Positions 1 to 6,237 of a stretch of DNA of 8,855 nucleotides are shown here, piece by piece. How positions within the stretch are numbered: the stretch's first letter is position 1; every line of letters starts with the position of its first letter. The DNA is from Aquificaceae bacterium. Its GTDB lineage: Bacteria > Aquificota > Aquificia > Aquificales > Aquificaceae. Under the pieces are notes generated by a model that worked only from the letters and a program-made list of their open reading frames with translations, ran no database searches and was not told the origin of the DNA. Location of the stretch: positions 1-8,855 of the forward strand of contig WFOY01000206.1 in NCBI GenBank assembly GCA_015487835.1. Direction: 5' to 3'. A program made the translations under genes and the position numbers.

Positions 1-676
1 GGTTCATATCCCTTTTGAACTTAAGGCCCAGGGCCTCCACGCTCTCCCCAGACAGGGGGTCTGTCATCTCCCTAAGCTCCTTCTCGTTAGGGGTTATAAG
101 GTCTGCACCTCTGTAAAGCCTCCTGTTCACGGGTCTTGGGTCCACCGCGAAGAAGACCCCCTTCTCCCTGACACACTCGATCACCTCTTCGGTCACAACG
201 CCCTTGGCGTAGTCTGAGACGATGATCCCGTCGCAGTCCGTCTCCATGATCGCCTCCCTTATCACCTTAAGGGGCCTTCCCTCCACACCGCTTCTCTCCT
301 CCCTGTCTATCCTTAAGAGCTGCTGGGACCTCGAGACCACCCTTATCTTCTCGGTCGTTGGCCTCTTGTCTATCCCAACGAGAGGTTTTATACCCTTTTC
401 CTTCAGCATAGAGAGTATCCTGTCGCCGCCCCTGTCGTCCCCGATCACGCCCGTGACGAAGGTATCAACACCGAGGGAGGCGAGGTTGTTGGCCACGTTT
501 CCAGCCCCTCCGAGCCTGAACTCCTCTCCCTCCACCTCAACTACGGGGACGGGAGCCTCTGGAGATATCCTCTCCACCTTACCGTAGACGTACCTATCGA
601 GGATGAGGTCTCCAACGACGAGGATCCTCAACCCCTTCAGCCTGCCGATCAGATCACGAACCTTTTCCTTTTTCAT
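1..676 (-). CDS. hldE/rfaE1: D-glycero-beta-D-manno-heptose-7-phosphate kinase (PfkB/ribokinase fold), 3' end outside window
   Basis: The frame is open from an ATG at 676-674 to the window edge, giving the first 225 residues. The N-terminal part reads [20 protein letters not shown], followed by [20 protein letters not shown] and [11 protein letters not shown]. This is the signature of the HldE/RfaE heptose kinase branch of the PfkB family (the GDxx[13 protein letters not shown] and GGAGNVA blocks). Further on are DYAKGVV, VDPRP and the LITPNEKEL block typical of the family. The enzyme phosphorylates heptose 7-phosphate at C1 in the cytoplasm, on the way to ADP-heptose for LPS inner core. The catalytic C-terminal GAGD region and any fused adenylyltransferase domain lie outside the window, so kinase-only RfaE1/HldA and bifunctional HldE cannot be told apart. 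The start lies 23 bp inside the end of lysC, with a purine-rich AAGGTGGAGG just upstream, suggesting translational coupling. Confidence 0.9.
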   Translation of the reverse strand, partial: MKKEKVRDLIGRLKGLRILVVGDLILDRYVYGKVERISPEAPVPVVEVEGEEFRLGGAGNVANNLASLGVDTFVTGVIGDDRGGDRILSMLKEKGIKPLVGIDKRPTTEKIRVVSRSQQLLRIDREERSGVEGRPLKVIREAIMETDCDGIIVSDYAKGVVTEEVIECVREKGVFFAVDPRPVNRRLYRGADLITPNEKELREMTDPLSGESVEALGLKFKRDMN

Positions 677-1169
677 CCTCCACCTTTATCTCCTCTCCCT
701 CCTCTATGAAGGCCTCGTGAAGCTCCCTCACCGCAAGCTCCGCGTACTTCTCGTCTATAAGGCATGAGATCTTTATCTCCGATGTGGATATGGCCATTAT
801 GTTTATCCCGTTCTTGGCGAGCACGTCGAACATCATCCCCGCCGTCCCGTAAGAGCTTCTCATACCCAGGCCAACTATAGAAACCTTCGCCACCCTGTCG
901 TCCCTGACCACCTCCTTTGCCCCTATCTCCTGGGCCACCTTCCTCACGATCTCCTCGGCCTTAGGGGCATCCGTCTTGCTGACCGTGAAGGACATGTCCG
1001 TGTAGCCTTCGTGGGATACGTTCTGGACTATCATGTCCACCACTATGTGGGCGTCTCCGAGAGCTTTGAAGATCTTGGCCGCTATCCCGGGTCTGTCCGG
1101 AACCCTCACCACGGTTATCCTCGACTCCTTGGTCTCTACCGTTACGCCTCTTACGACCACCTTCTCCAT
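654..1169 (-). other. lysC: Predicted in-frame internal translation product: aspartokinase beta (ACT-only) subunit
   Basis: An in-frame ATG at 1169-1167 is codon 246 of lysC. It is preceded by AGAGGAGGAGGTT, a near-perfect Shine-Dalgarno with an AGGAGG core 5 bases before the ATG. Starting here gives a 171-residue product, [16 protein letters not shown] onward, containing both ACT domains and no kinase domain. In Bacillus subtilis, Corynebacterium glutamicum and Thermus, aspartokinase is known to be made as alpha plus an internally initiated beta subunit from the same gene. The position (246 of 416) and length fit that class. The SD bases also encode Glu-Glu-Glu-Val, so chance is possible. 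The full-length gene has no SD of its own, which makes this one stand out. Confidence 0.65.
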
Positions 1170-1904
1170 AACCTCCTCCTCTGGAAGGATCCAGGTTCCA
1201 TCCTCGTCCGAGAAACTGCTCCTTACGTGTATTCTAACCCCATACTTGGCTGCGAACTCCACGCTCCTTATCTGCATGACCTTGGCCCCGAGGGAGGCGA
1301 GCTCTATCATCTCCTCGTAGGAGATGTGAGGTACTTTCTTCGCATTTGGGACTATCCTTGGGTCCGCTGTGAACACACCAGGAACATCGGTGTATATCTC
1401 ACAGTCGGCTCTTAGAGCGGCTGCGAGGGCTACCGCCGTGGTGTCGGATCCTCCCCTCCCTAAGGTGGTTATCTCCCAGGTCTCCGTAACCCCCTGGAAA
1501 CCAGCCACAACGGGTATGTAACCTTCCTCGAGGAGGTTCCTTATCCTCTGAGTCCCTATCTTCCTTATCCTCGCCTTCGTGTGGACATCGTCGGTCACTA
1601 TCGGGACCTGCCACCCGCAGAGGCTAATGGCTGGGTATCCCATCTTCCTCAGGGTCATCGCAAACAGGGCCACCGCCTTCTGCTCTCCTGTGGAGAGGAG
1701 GACGTCCATCTCCCTCTCGTTGGGAAACTCGGATATCCTGTGGGCGGTTTCTATAAGTGCGTCCGTCTCTCCAGCCATGGCCGAGGAGACAACAACCACC
1801 CTGTAACCACTTTCCACAGCTTTTATCACCTTACGGGCCGCGTTCTCTATCCTCTCTAAGGTTCCGACGGAGGTCCCGCCGAACTTCTGGACAAGGATCT
1901 TCAT
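654..1904 (-). CDS. lysC: Aspartokinase, monofunctional, ACT-domain regulated
   Basis: A 416-residue protein catalysing ATP-dependent phosphorylation of L-aspartate, the first step towards Lys, Thr, Met and (in most bacteria) diaminopimelate. The N-terminus [10 protein letters not shown] (residues 5-14) is the conserved nucleotide-binding lysine block. STGEQ (71-75), [11 protein letters not shown] (147-157) and [15 protein letters not shown] (169-183) complete the amino-acid kinase domain. Two C-terminal ACT domains follow, about residues 262-330 and 343-400, the second containing [13 protein letters not shown]. Length matches the class with alpha/beta subunits (about 400-420 residues). The ATG is supported because it begins exactly at the conserved [10 protein letters not shown] start, although no Shine-Dalgarno sequence precedes it. 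It is the first gene after a divergent promoter and overlaps the heptose kinase downstream. ACT domains imply feedback inhibition by Lys and/or Thr, but which effector cannot be read from the sequence. Confidence 0.97.
   Translation of the reverse strand: MKILVQKFGGTSVGTLERIENAARKVIKAVESGYRVVVVSSAMAGETDALIETAHRISEFPNEREMDVLLSTGEQKAVALFAMTLRKMGYPAISLCGWQVPIVTDDVHTKARIRKIGTQRIRNLLEEGYIPVVAGFQGVTETWEITTLGRGGSDTTAVALAAALRADCEIYTDVPGVFTADPRIVPNAKKVPHISYEEMIELASLGAKVMQIRSVEFAAKYGVRIHVRSSFSDEDGTWILPEEEVMEKVVVRGVTVETKESRITVVRVPDRPGIAAKIFKALGDAHIVVDMIVQNVSHEGYTDMSFTVSKTDAPKAEEIVRKVAQEIGAKEVVRDDRVAKVSIVGLGMRSSYGTAGMMFDVLAKNGINIMAISTSEIKISCLIDEKYAELAVRELHEAFIEEGEEIKVEDEKGKGS
1172..1180 (-). promoter_or_regulatory. 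Internal ribosome binding site for LysC beta subunit
   Basis: On the minus strand AGGAGGAGG sits two bases before the in-frame ATG at 1169, so an AGGAGG core is available at 5-base spacing. It is the strongest SD match seen in lysC and lies at the boundary between the kinase and ACT domains. Confidence 0.6.
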
Positions 1905-1914
1905 CAGGCCAAAA

Positions 1915-1920
1915 ATTATA
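1915..1920 (-). promoter_or_regulatory. Sigma-70 type -10 element of the lysC promoter
   Basis: The minus strand carries a perfect TATAAT ending 10 bases before the lysC ATG. No convincing TTGACA is present 16-19 bases upstream (that region reads GTTATATCGG). The expected start of transcription would be only about 2-5 bases before the ATG, so the lysC mRNA would be leaderless or nearly so. This agrees with the lack of a Shine-Dalgarno sequence there. The site overlaps the -35 of the opposite-facing sigma-28-like promoter. Confidence 0.5.
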
Positions 1921-1943
1921 ACACCCAGCGGATCTGCCGATAT
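1917..1943 (+). promoter_or_regulatory. Sigma-28 (FliA)-like promoter for the flagellar operon
   Basis: TATA at 1917-1920, a 15-base spacer, then GCCGATAT at 1936-1943. The known sigma-28 flagellar consensus is TAAA-N15-GCCGATAA, so this matches 3 of 4 and 7 of 8 positions with exact spacing. It lies 12 bases before the ATG of the FliK-like gene, the first gene of a flagellar operon. That location makes a chance match less likely. Transcription would start about 5-7 bases before the ATG. An alternative -10 (TATAAC, 1941-1946) has no matching -35. Confidence 0.55.
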
Positions 1944-1955
1944 AACCTACTGAGG

Positions 1956-3425
1956 ATGTTCGATCCTATAAAGAGTCTGGAAATTGGGGATCTGCTGGTC
2001 TCAGTTCTCCAGAAGGGGGAGGCTGAGGGGCAGGAGGTGGGATCTTTCGAGGAGATCCTCCTAAAACTGCTGGCGTCCCTTGATCTTGATACCCAGACGT
2101 TCCAGGATCTAAAACCTGATACAGACGGGGAACGGGACCACAGGAGACCGGACCTGGTCCGGGAGGCCGGCATACCCGCGGAAGTAGACGTTCCCATCAG
2201 GATCCCCTTACATATACAGTCCGAACACGTTTCGGAGACTAAACAGCTCCCGGAGGAGGTCAAGTACGGTCATAACACAGGTGAAGATATAGAAGTGCCC
2301 TCCAAGAAGATCCAAGCGTTTGTGAGACCGGACCCGGGTAGGACCACCTTAGAACCTGAGGCACCGGAGGTTTATTTAAGTATCGATCCTGTTGAGGAGG
2401 AACCTCCTCGTGTGGAGGGAAAGAGTCTTGGAGTCTTTCCCAATAGGCAGGTTGAAACCGAAGAGGCAGATCCCCTAAACCCAGGAACCAGGAGTGCCGA
2501 AACTCAAAAGGGCGATGTAAAGGAGGTTGAGATCCATACCTTACCAAAGACAGATCCCAGGTTGGACCCCGAGGCAAAAAGACCAACCGCCGGTAAGGAA
2601 ACCAAAACTTTGGAGGAGATACCAAAAGAGGCTACGACCAAACAGCCTGTGGACCGGACCTTGGTATCGGACAGCCAACCCAAGAGACCACCCGTCCCTA
2701 CCAGTGATCCGGAAGCAGAAACCTCTAAACACAAACCGTTAGGCAGACCAGACCTGAGAAGCGAGCCCACGCACAGACCCCTGGACACCAGGACCGCGGA
2801 AGGGTCGCTTGAAGCGAGGGACCGCCCCATGGAACCGGACAACATGGGAAGACCTCAGCCGGATAAGACCAAGACTACTTACCCCAAAAATCAAATTGAG
2901 AGGGATCTTACCCCTGTGAAGGGTCCCATCAGAGAAAGCGTACAGGAGAGGTCTTTCAGGGAACCTCCTCAGGCTCAAGCCCAGACTGCGGGCGAAGGAT
3001 CCCCAAGGCCGAAAGTGGAGGACCAACCTGTGGATAGGAACACACAAACCCAAGAGGTCTTGACCAGACAGAGGGATATACCTCAAAACCGGTCCGTTGA
3101 GGTGAGGCAGCTGAGCGTAAAAATAGAGGAGATGAGCCTCAAGTTCAGGCTCCAGGGAAACAACCTGTCCGTTGAGATCAGGACACCCCAGGAGATCCAA
3201 AACTACATGAGCTTTCTGGAGATATACAGACTGAGCAGGTCCCTCCAGAGCATAGGGGTAGCCCTTGACAGCTTGAGGGTGAACGGTACCGATCTTGTCC
3301 CCAAGGGCTCAAGGTTCCCCAGAAGGGAGGAGAGGGAGAGATTTAATATAAGGGGAGATGAGGGTACTTCTGAGAAAGTTAGCCGTAGCCCTGATCATAG
3401 TTCTGATCTCAGCCTACTCCTATAA
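1956..3425 (+). CDS. fliK: Probable flagellar hook-length control protein (FliK-like)
   Basis: A 489-residue protein in three parts. Residues 1-50 form a short, mostly helical leader (FEEILLKLLASLDLD). Residues about 52-378 are a very polar, Pro/Glu/Lys/Arg/Thr-rich stretch with no hydrophobic core, probably disordered. Residues about 383-447 look like the FliK C-terminal (Flg_hook) domain: a beta-rich segment VKIEEMSLKFRLQGNNLSVE, then a helix (MSFLEIYRLSRSLQSIGVAL) leading to LDSLRVNG. FliK is secreted, acts as a ruler in the growing hook, and through its C-terminal domain switches the export apparatus from hook to filament substrates. The disordered middle plus Flg_hook end matches that architecture. 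Identification is by pattern and position only, and the middle is too divergent to align. The ATG is taken as the first in frame. TGAGG lies too close to be a normal SD, consistent with a near-leaderless mRNA. The last 22 codons overlap the next gene. Confidence 0.65.
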   Translation: MFDPIKSLEIGDLLVSVLQKGEAEGQEVGSFEEILLKLLASLDLDTQTFQDLKPDTDGERDHRRPDLVREAGIPAEVDVPIRIPLHIQSEHVSETKQLPEEVKYGHNTGEDIEVPSKKIQAFVRPDPGRTTLEPEAPEVYLSIDPVEEEPPRVEGKSLGVFPNRQVETEEADPLNPGTRSAETQKGDVKEVEIHTLPKTDPRLDPEAKRPTAGKETKTLEEIPKEATTKQPVDRTLVSDSQPKRPPVPTSDPEAETSKHKPLGRPDLRSEPTHRPLDTRTAEGSLEARDRPMEPDNMGRPQPDKTKTTYPKNQIERDLTPVKGPIRESVQERSFREPPQAQAQTAGEGSPRPKVEDQPVDRNTQTQEVLTRQRDIPQNRSVEVRQLSVKIEEMSLKFRLQGNNLSVEIRTPQEIQNYMSFLEIYRLSRSLQSIGVALDSLRVNGTDLVPKGSRFPRREERERFNIRGDEGTSEKVSRSPDHSSDLSLLL

Positions 3426-5166
3426 CGCTGAGGTCTATCCGAACGAGGATCTCGCCAAGGCTTACCTGGATAAAGGGCTCAGCAGCCTTAAAGTCTCAAA
3501 CTATATGGACGCGCTGATCTACTTCTCAAAGGCCTTCTCCGCGGACCCGAAGTCCGAACCCGGTGAGATGGCCTACCTCTACCTTGGTAAGAGCTACGCC
3601 CTCTATTCGTACGCCTCCGGTAGCAGGAGGGGTATACTCGCGGCCATAGGGTATCTGAACCAGTATCCCTTCCACTACAAGGTCCCTAGGTTCGTACACG
3701 TGCAGAGGGAGTTCATCGCCGACGCCTACCTACTCCTCCAGTGGTACGACAGCGCCAAGAACATATACGCCAACCTCTACGGGGAAACCGAGAGGGTTGA
3801 GTACATGATAAAGTACGGGTACGCAACGTCCCTGAGCGGCAGCGTGGAGGGGTTCAACTACCTGAAGGATCTTACGGCAAAGGGCGTCCCCTCCGACTAC
3901 CTCGACCTCTACTACATGACCATGGGCTTCTTCTACTTCAACCTGGGAAGGTACAGGACCGCCATGGACTACCTGATCAGGACCCTCGAGACGAACCCTT
4001 ACCTGCGGGACGACCCCCACCTCCTCTTCAGGATAGGCGTCTCCTACTACAAGCTGGGGGACCTCAGGAAGGCGATCCTGTACCTTGAGCTCGCCCTTAG
4101 GAAGGACCCCTTCGAACTATACAAGGAGAGGGCCAACTTCTACCTCGCCTTCATAAACCTGGAGACAAAGAACTTCAGGGAGGCCTTCCGAAACCTGGAG
4201 GAGATCACCTCGGAGGACAGGATCTTCTACAGAAAGATGCCCCAGATACTCTTCTCCTCCCTCTGGTACTACGATGAGTTCCTAAAGGTCTACGGTGAAA
4301 AAATAGGCGACTACAGGAGGAAGCTAGTCCAGATAGGTTGGCTGAACGTTGAGAGTGCCTACGGGGATCTTCCTCTGATCGGTATATACTACCTCGCCCT
4401 TAAGACCCGAACCCTCACCGAGGAGGAGGCTGAGTTCATCAGGCTGAAGAAACCCAAGCTGGTCGACCTCCTGATCGGTAACGATATCTTCCGGATCGAC
4501 CCCTTCCTCTCTAAGGTCAGGGAGGTTTTAAAGGGTTACAGGTTCTACGTTAAGGAGGAGGCCGAGTTCCTGAGAAACCTCTACCTTGTGAACGATGCTA
4601 CCTTCCTCACCCTGTTCGGGGAGGAGGAGAGGGAGATCCTCGCGAGGTCCCTAGTCTTCGTCGGCGATAAAAGGGTTAAGAAGATCTTACCCTTCCTGAA
4701 GGACGAGAACGTCTCCGAGTTCCTGCGTGCGAAGATGCTCATACTCGAGGGGGACTTCGGAGAGGCTGTCAAAGTCCTCCAGAGAGTCAGGGACAGGCTA
4801 AGGGGCGATGACCTCAAGGAGGCAAACCTCCTTATACACTACCTACAGGGGGACCCTTACAGGCTGGAGGAAGTCCTAAGGAGTATAGACCTAAAACACC
4901 CCAGGTTCTCAGGCTACGGTCCATCCCTGTTCTTGAGGCTGGGGGACACCTACTTCTCTAAGGGCAACCTCGAAAGGTCCGCTTACTATTACAGGAAGAT
5001 AGTGGAGGGGGACAGGAAGGACGAGGTTTACTGGTGGGCCCTCTTCAGGCTGGCCCTGATAGGAGAGCGCACCGGAAACCAGGAGACCCTAAGGTGGGTT
5101 GTAAAAAAGGCCAAGGAGGAAGATAATATTATGAGCAGAGTTATAACTACCCTCTGGGAGGGCTAA
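3358..5166 (+). CDS. Exported tetratricopeptide-repeat protein of unknown function in flagellar operon
   Basis: A 602-residue protein. Residues 1-24 form a Sec signal peptide: basic start MRVLLRK, hydrophobic core LAVALIIVLISAY, and likely cleavage after SYNA. There is no lipobox cysteine, so a soluble periplasmic protein is expected. The rest is helical repeat. TPR-like units are visible at about 31-64 (AYLDKGLSSLKVSNYMDALI), 71-104, 117-145, 182-215 (FFYFNLGRYRTAMDYL), 220-253 (IGVSYYKLGDLRKAILYL), 257-284, 521-553 (LGDTYFSKGNLERSAYYY) and 557-590. The middle, about 290-450, is helical without clear repeats. TPR arrays normally scaffold protein complexes. Its place between fliK-like and flgB suggests a role around the basal body, as for the unrelated-by-evidence PflA/PflB stator scaffolds of Campylobacterota. 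That comparison is inference. The start is favoured because it begins the signal peptide, with AGGGGAG immediately before it. It overlaps the previous gene by 68 bp. Confidence 0.85.
   Translation: MRVLLRKLAVALIIVLISAYSYNAEVYPNEDLAKAYLDKGLSSLKVSNYMDALIYFSKAFSADPKSEPGEMAYLYLGKSYALYSYASGSRRGILAAIGYLNQYPFHYKVPRFVHVQREFIADAYLLLQWYDSAKNIYANLYGETERVEYMIKYGYATSLSGSVEGFNYLKDLTAKGVPSDYLDLYYMTMGFFYFNLGRYRTAMDYLIRTLETNPYLRDDPHLLFRIGVSYYKLGDLRKAILYLELALRKDPFELYKERANFYLAFINLETKNFREAFRNLEEITSEDRIFYRKMPQILFSSLWYYDEFLKVYGEKIGDYRRKLVQIGWLNVESAYGDLPLIGIYYLALKTRTLTEEEAEFIRLKKPKLVDLLIGNDIFRIDPFLSKVREVLKGYRFYVKEEAEFLRNLYLVNDATFLTLFGEEEREILARSLVFVGDKRVKKILPFLKDENVSEFLRAKMLILEGDFGEAVKVLQRVRDRLRGDDLKEANLLIHYLQGDPYRLEEVLRSIDLKHPRFSGYGPSLFLRLGDTYFSKGNLERSAYYYRKIVEGDRKDEVYWWALFRLALIGERTGNQETLRWVVKKAKEEDNIMSRVITTLWEG
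5099..5127 (+). promoter_or_regulatory. Possible internal sigma-70 promoter ahead of flgB
   Basis: TTGTAA (5099-5104; 4 of 6), a 17-base spacer, then GATAAT (5122-5127; 5 of 6), within the last codons of the TPR gene. The GATAATATTATG patch is noticeably AT-rich against its surroundings. Transcription from about 5134 would give flgB a leader of about 34 bases including its Shine-Dalgarno. The bases also encode ordinary residues (KKAKEEDNIM), so this may be chance. Confidence 0.3.
5157..5161 (+). promoter_or_regulatory. Ribosome binding site deciding the TTG start of flgB
   Basis: GGAGG (within GGGAGGG) ends six bases before the TTG at 5168. It overlaps the final codons of the TPR gene, so flgB translation is probably coupled to it. 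Confidence 0.7.
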
Positions 5167-5167
5167 G

Positions 5168-5539
5168 TTGGACCTCTTCGAAGGCGTAAGGAAGGTAAGA
5201 CCTTATCTGGACTTCACTTGGAAGAGGCACAAGGTGATCCTCAGCAACATAGCCAACGCGGACACACCCAACTACAGGGCCCTGGACCTGGAGATGAGAA
5301 AGAGACTGGAGACCATACCTTTGAAGGTAACAAACCCCAAGCACATAAGACCCTCCTCCGGGACCCAGTTCAGGGTCATAGAGGTAAAAAGGCCCCTCGT
5401 AGGTAACGATAGGAATAACGTAAGCGTGGAGGAGGAGATGGCCAAGCTTGTCCAGAACAGGATAGCTTACGAGGTTTACATGAGGATGGCCACAGGATCT
5501 CTGGAGAAGCTGAACAGGGTCATAAGAGGAGGTAGGTGA
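5168..5539 (+). CDS. flgB: Flagellar basal-body proximal rod protein FlgB
   Basis: A 123-residue protein of normal FlgB length. Residues about 23-42 read VILSNIANADTPNYRALDLE, the N-terminal rod-protein motif (N-I-A-N-A-x-T-P-x-Y). The C-terminal part VSVEEEMAKLVQNRIAYEVY is the conserved helix of the family. These terminal helices pack together in the proximal rod, which sits on FliF/FliE in the periplasm and is exported by the flagellar type III apparatus. No cleavable signal is expected or seen. The start is TTG, chosen for its good SD and because it begins at the usual MDLFEG-like N-terminus. It lies one base after the TAA of the TPR gene. Its TGA overlaps the ATG of flgC. Confidence 0.95.
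   Translation: MDLFEGVRKVRPYLDFTWKRHKVILSNIANADTPNYRALDLEMRKRLETIPLKVTNPKHIRPSSGTQFRVIEVKRPLVGNDRNNVSVEEEMAKLVQNRIAYEVYMRMATGSLEKLNRVIRGGR
5527..5532 (+). promoter_or_regulatory. Ribosome binding site of flgC, deciding between GTG and ATG
   Basis: A perfect AGGAGG lies six bases before the ATG at 5539 and only three before an in-frame GTG at 5536. Spacing favours the ATG, which overlaps the flgB stop by one base. Confidence 0.7.
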
Positions 5540-5952
5540 TGAACGACCTATTCAGATCCTTTGAGATCAGCGCCTCAGGCATGTACGCCCAGAGGGTAAG
5601 GATGAACGTGGTAGCCTCCAACCTGGCCAACTACGAGTCCTACAAGGAGACGGGAGAACCCTTCAGGAAACTCGAGGTCATCTTCCAGGCAGTTTACGAT
5701 CCAGAGAGACTCAAGAAAGGGGAGGTGCCGGTAGCAGTTGTGGGCATAAGGGAGTCGGAAGAACCTTTCAAGCTGGTGTTCGACCCCTCGGACCCGAGGG
5801 CTGACGATCGGGGTTTTGTGAGGAAACCCAACGTGGATCTGGTTAAGGAGATGGCAGACATGATCTCAGCGATAAGGAGCTACGAAGCGAACCTGAACGC
5901 CTTTAACCTCACCAGAGAGATGGCCCAGACCACCTTAGAGCTATGGAGATAG
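5539..5952 (+). CDS. flgC: Flagellar basal-body proximal rod protein FlgC
   Basis: A 137-residue protein from the ATG at 5539. The N-terminus has the FlgC block FEISASGMYAQRVRMNVVAS followed by NLANYES. The C-terminus has the block RKPNVDLVKEMADMISAIRS followed by YEANLNAFNLTREM, both diagnostic of the FlgB/FlgC rod family and FlgC in particular. It forms part of the proximal rod next to FlgB and is exported through the type III apparatus. Length is usual. An in-frame GTG one codon earlier would add one methionine and has poorer SD spacing. The gene overlaps fliE by 10 bp at its 3' end. Confidence 0.96.
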   Translation: MNDLFRSFEISASGMYAQRVRMNVVASNLANYESYKETGEPFRKLEVIFQAVYDPERLKKGEVPVAVVGIRESEEPFKLVFDPSDPRADDRGFVRKPNVDLVKEMADMISAIRSYEANLNAFNLTREMAQTTLELWR

Positions 5953-6236
5953 AAGGCCTCAGCTTCAGAGACTTTGAGGAGTTCGTAAGGAGTGAGGGGA
6001 AGAGGCCAAGCACACCCCAGGAGTTTGCGGAGGTCCTCACCGAGTTTATCGAGTGGGTGAACGCCCAGCAGAAGAGGGCTGAGGAGGTCAAGGAGGCCGT
6101 CCTGAGCGGTCAGGACGTACCCTTGCACACCATGATCTTGGAGTTCGAGAAGGCGGGCGTTGCCCTCAACCTACTGATCGAGATAAGGAACAGGCTCCTG
6201 GAGGGTTTCCAAGAACTCCAGAGGATGCAGGTGTGA
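5943..6236 (+). CDS. fliE: Flagellar hook-basal body complex protein FliE
   Basis: A 97-residue protein. The C-terminal half carries the FliE pattern, especially ALNLLIEIRNRLLEGFQEL followed by QRMQV, matching the family's terminal region (vRNK-leAYqEi-rMqv). The N-terminal half is less conserved, as is usual. FliE is a small helical protein linking the FliF MS ring to the proximal rod, and its presence is needed for rod export. It starts inside the end of flgC (10-bp overlap) with only a weak AGAG upstream, so it is probably translated by coupling. It ends one base before the fliF ATG. The order flgB-flgC-fliE-fliF is the common bacterial arrangement and supports the call. Confidence 0.93.
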   Translation: MEIEGLSFRDFEEFVRSEGKRPSTPQEFAEVLTEFIEWVNAQQKRAEEVKEAVLSGQDVPLHTMILEFEKAGVALNLLIEIRNRLLEGFQELQRMQV

Positions 6237-6237
6237 T

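Noticed and set aside
222..587. 121-codon open frame on the plus strand
   Set aside because: Antisense to the heptose kinase, whose PfkB motifs are clear in the minus-strand frame. The Ser/Pro/Leu-rich product is a codon artefact.
645..652. GCCGATCA as a second sigma-28 -10 element
   Set aside because: Lies inside the heptose kinase gene with no matching -35 at 15-base spacing and no flagellar gene downstream.
1011..1415. Open frames on the plus strand within lysC (also near 1579-1859)
   Set aside because: Shadows of a well conserved aspartokinase frame, with Tyr/His/Leu-rich translation without motifs.
2739..3200. 153-codon open frame on the minus strand opposite the FliK-like gene
   Set aside because: The plus-strand frame is open for 489 codons and ends in a Flg_hook-like domain. 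The antisense frame shows no domain and breaks the operon direction.
5536..5538. GTG start for flgC
   Set aside because: In frame, but only three bases from the AGGAGG. The ATG one codon later has ideal spacing and gives the same protein less one residue.
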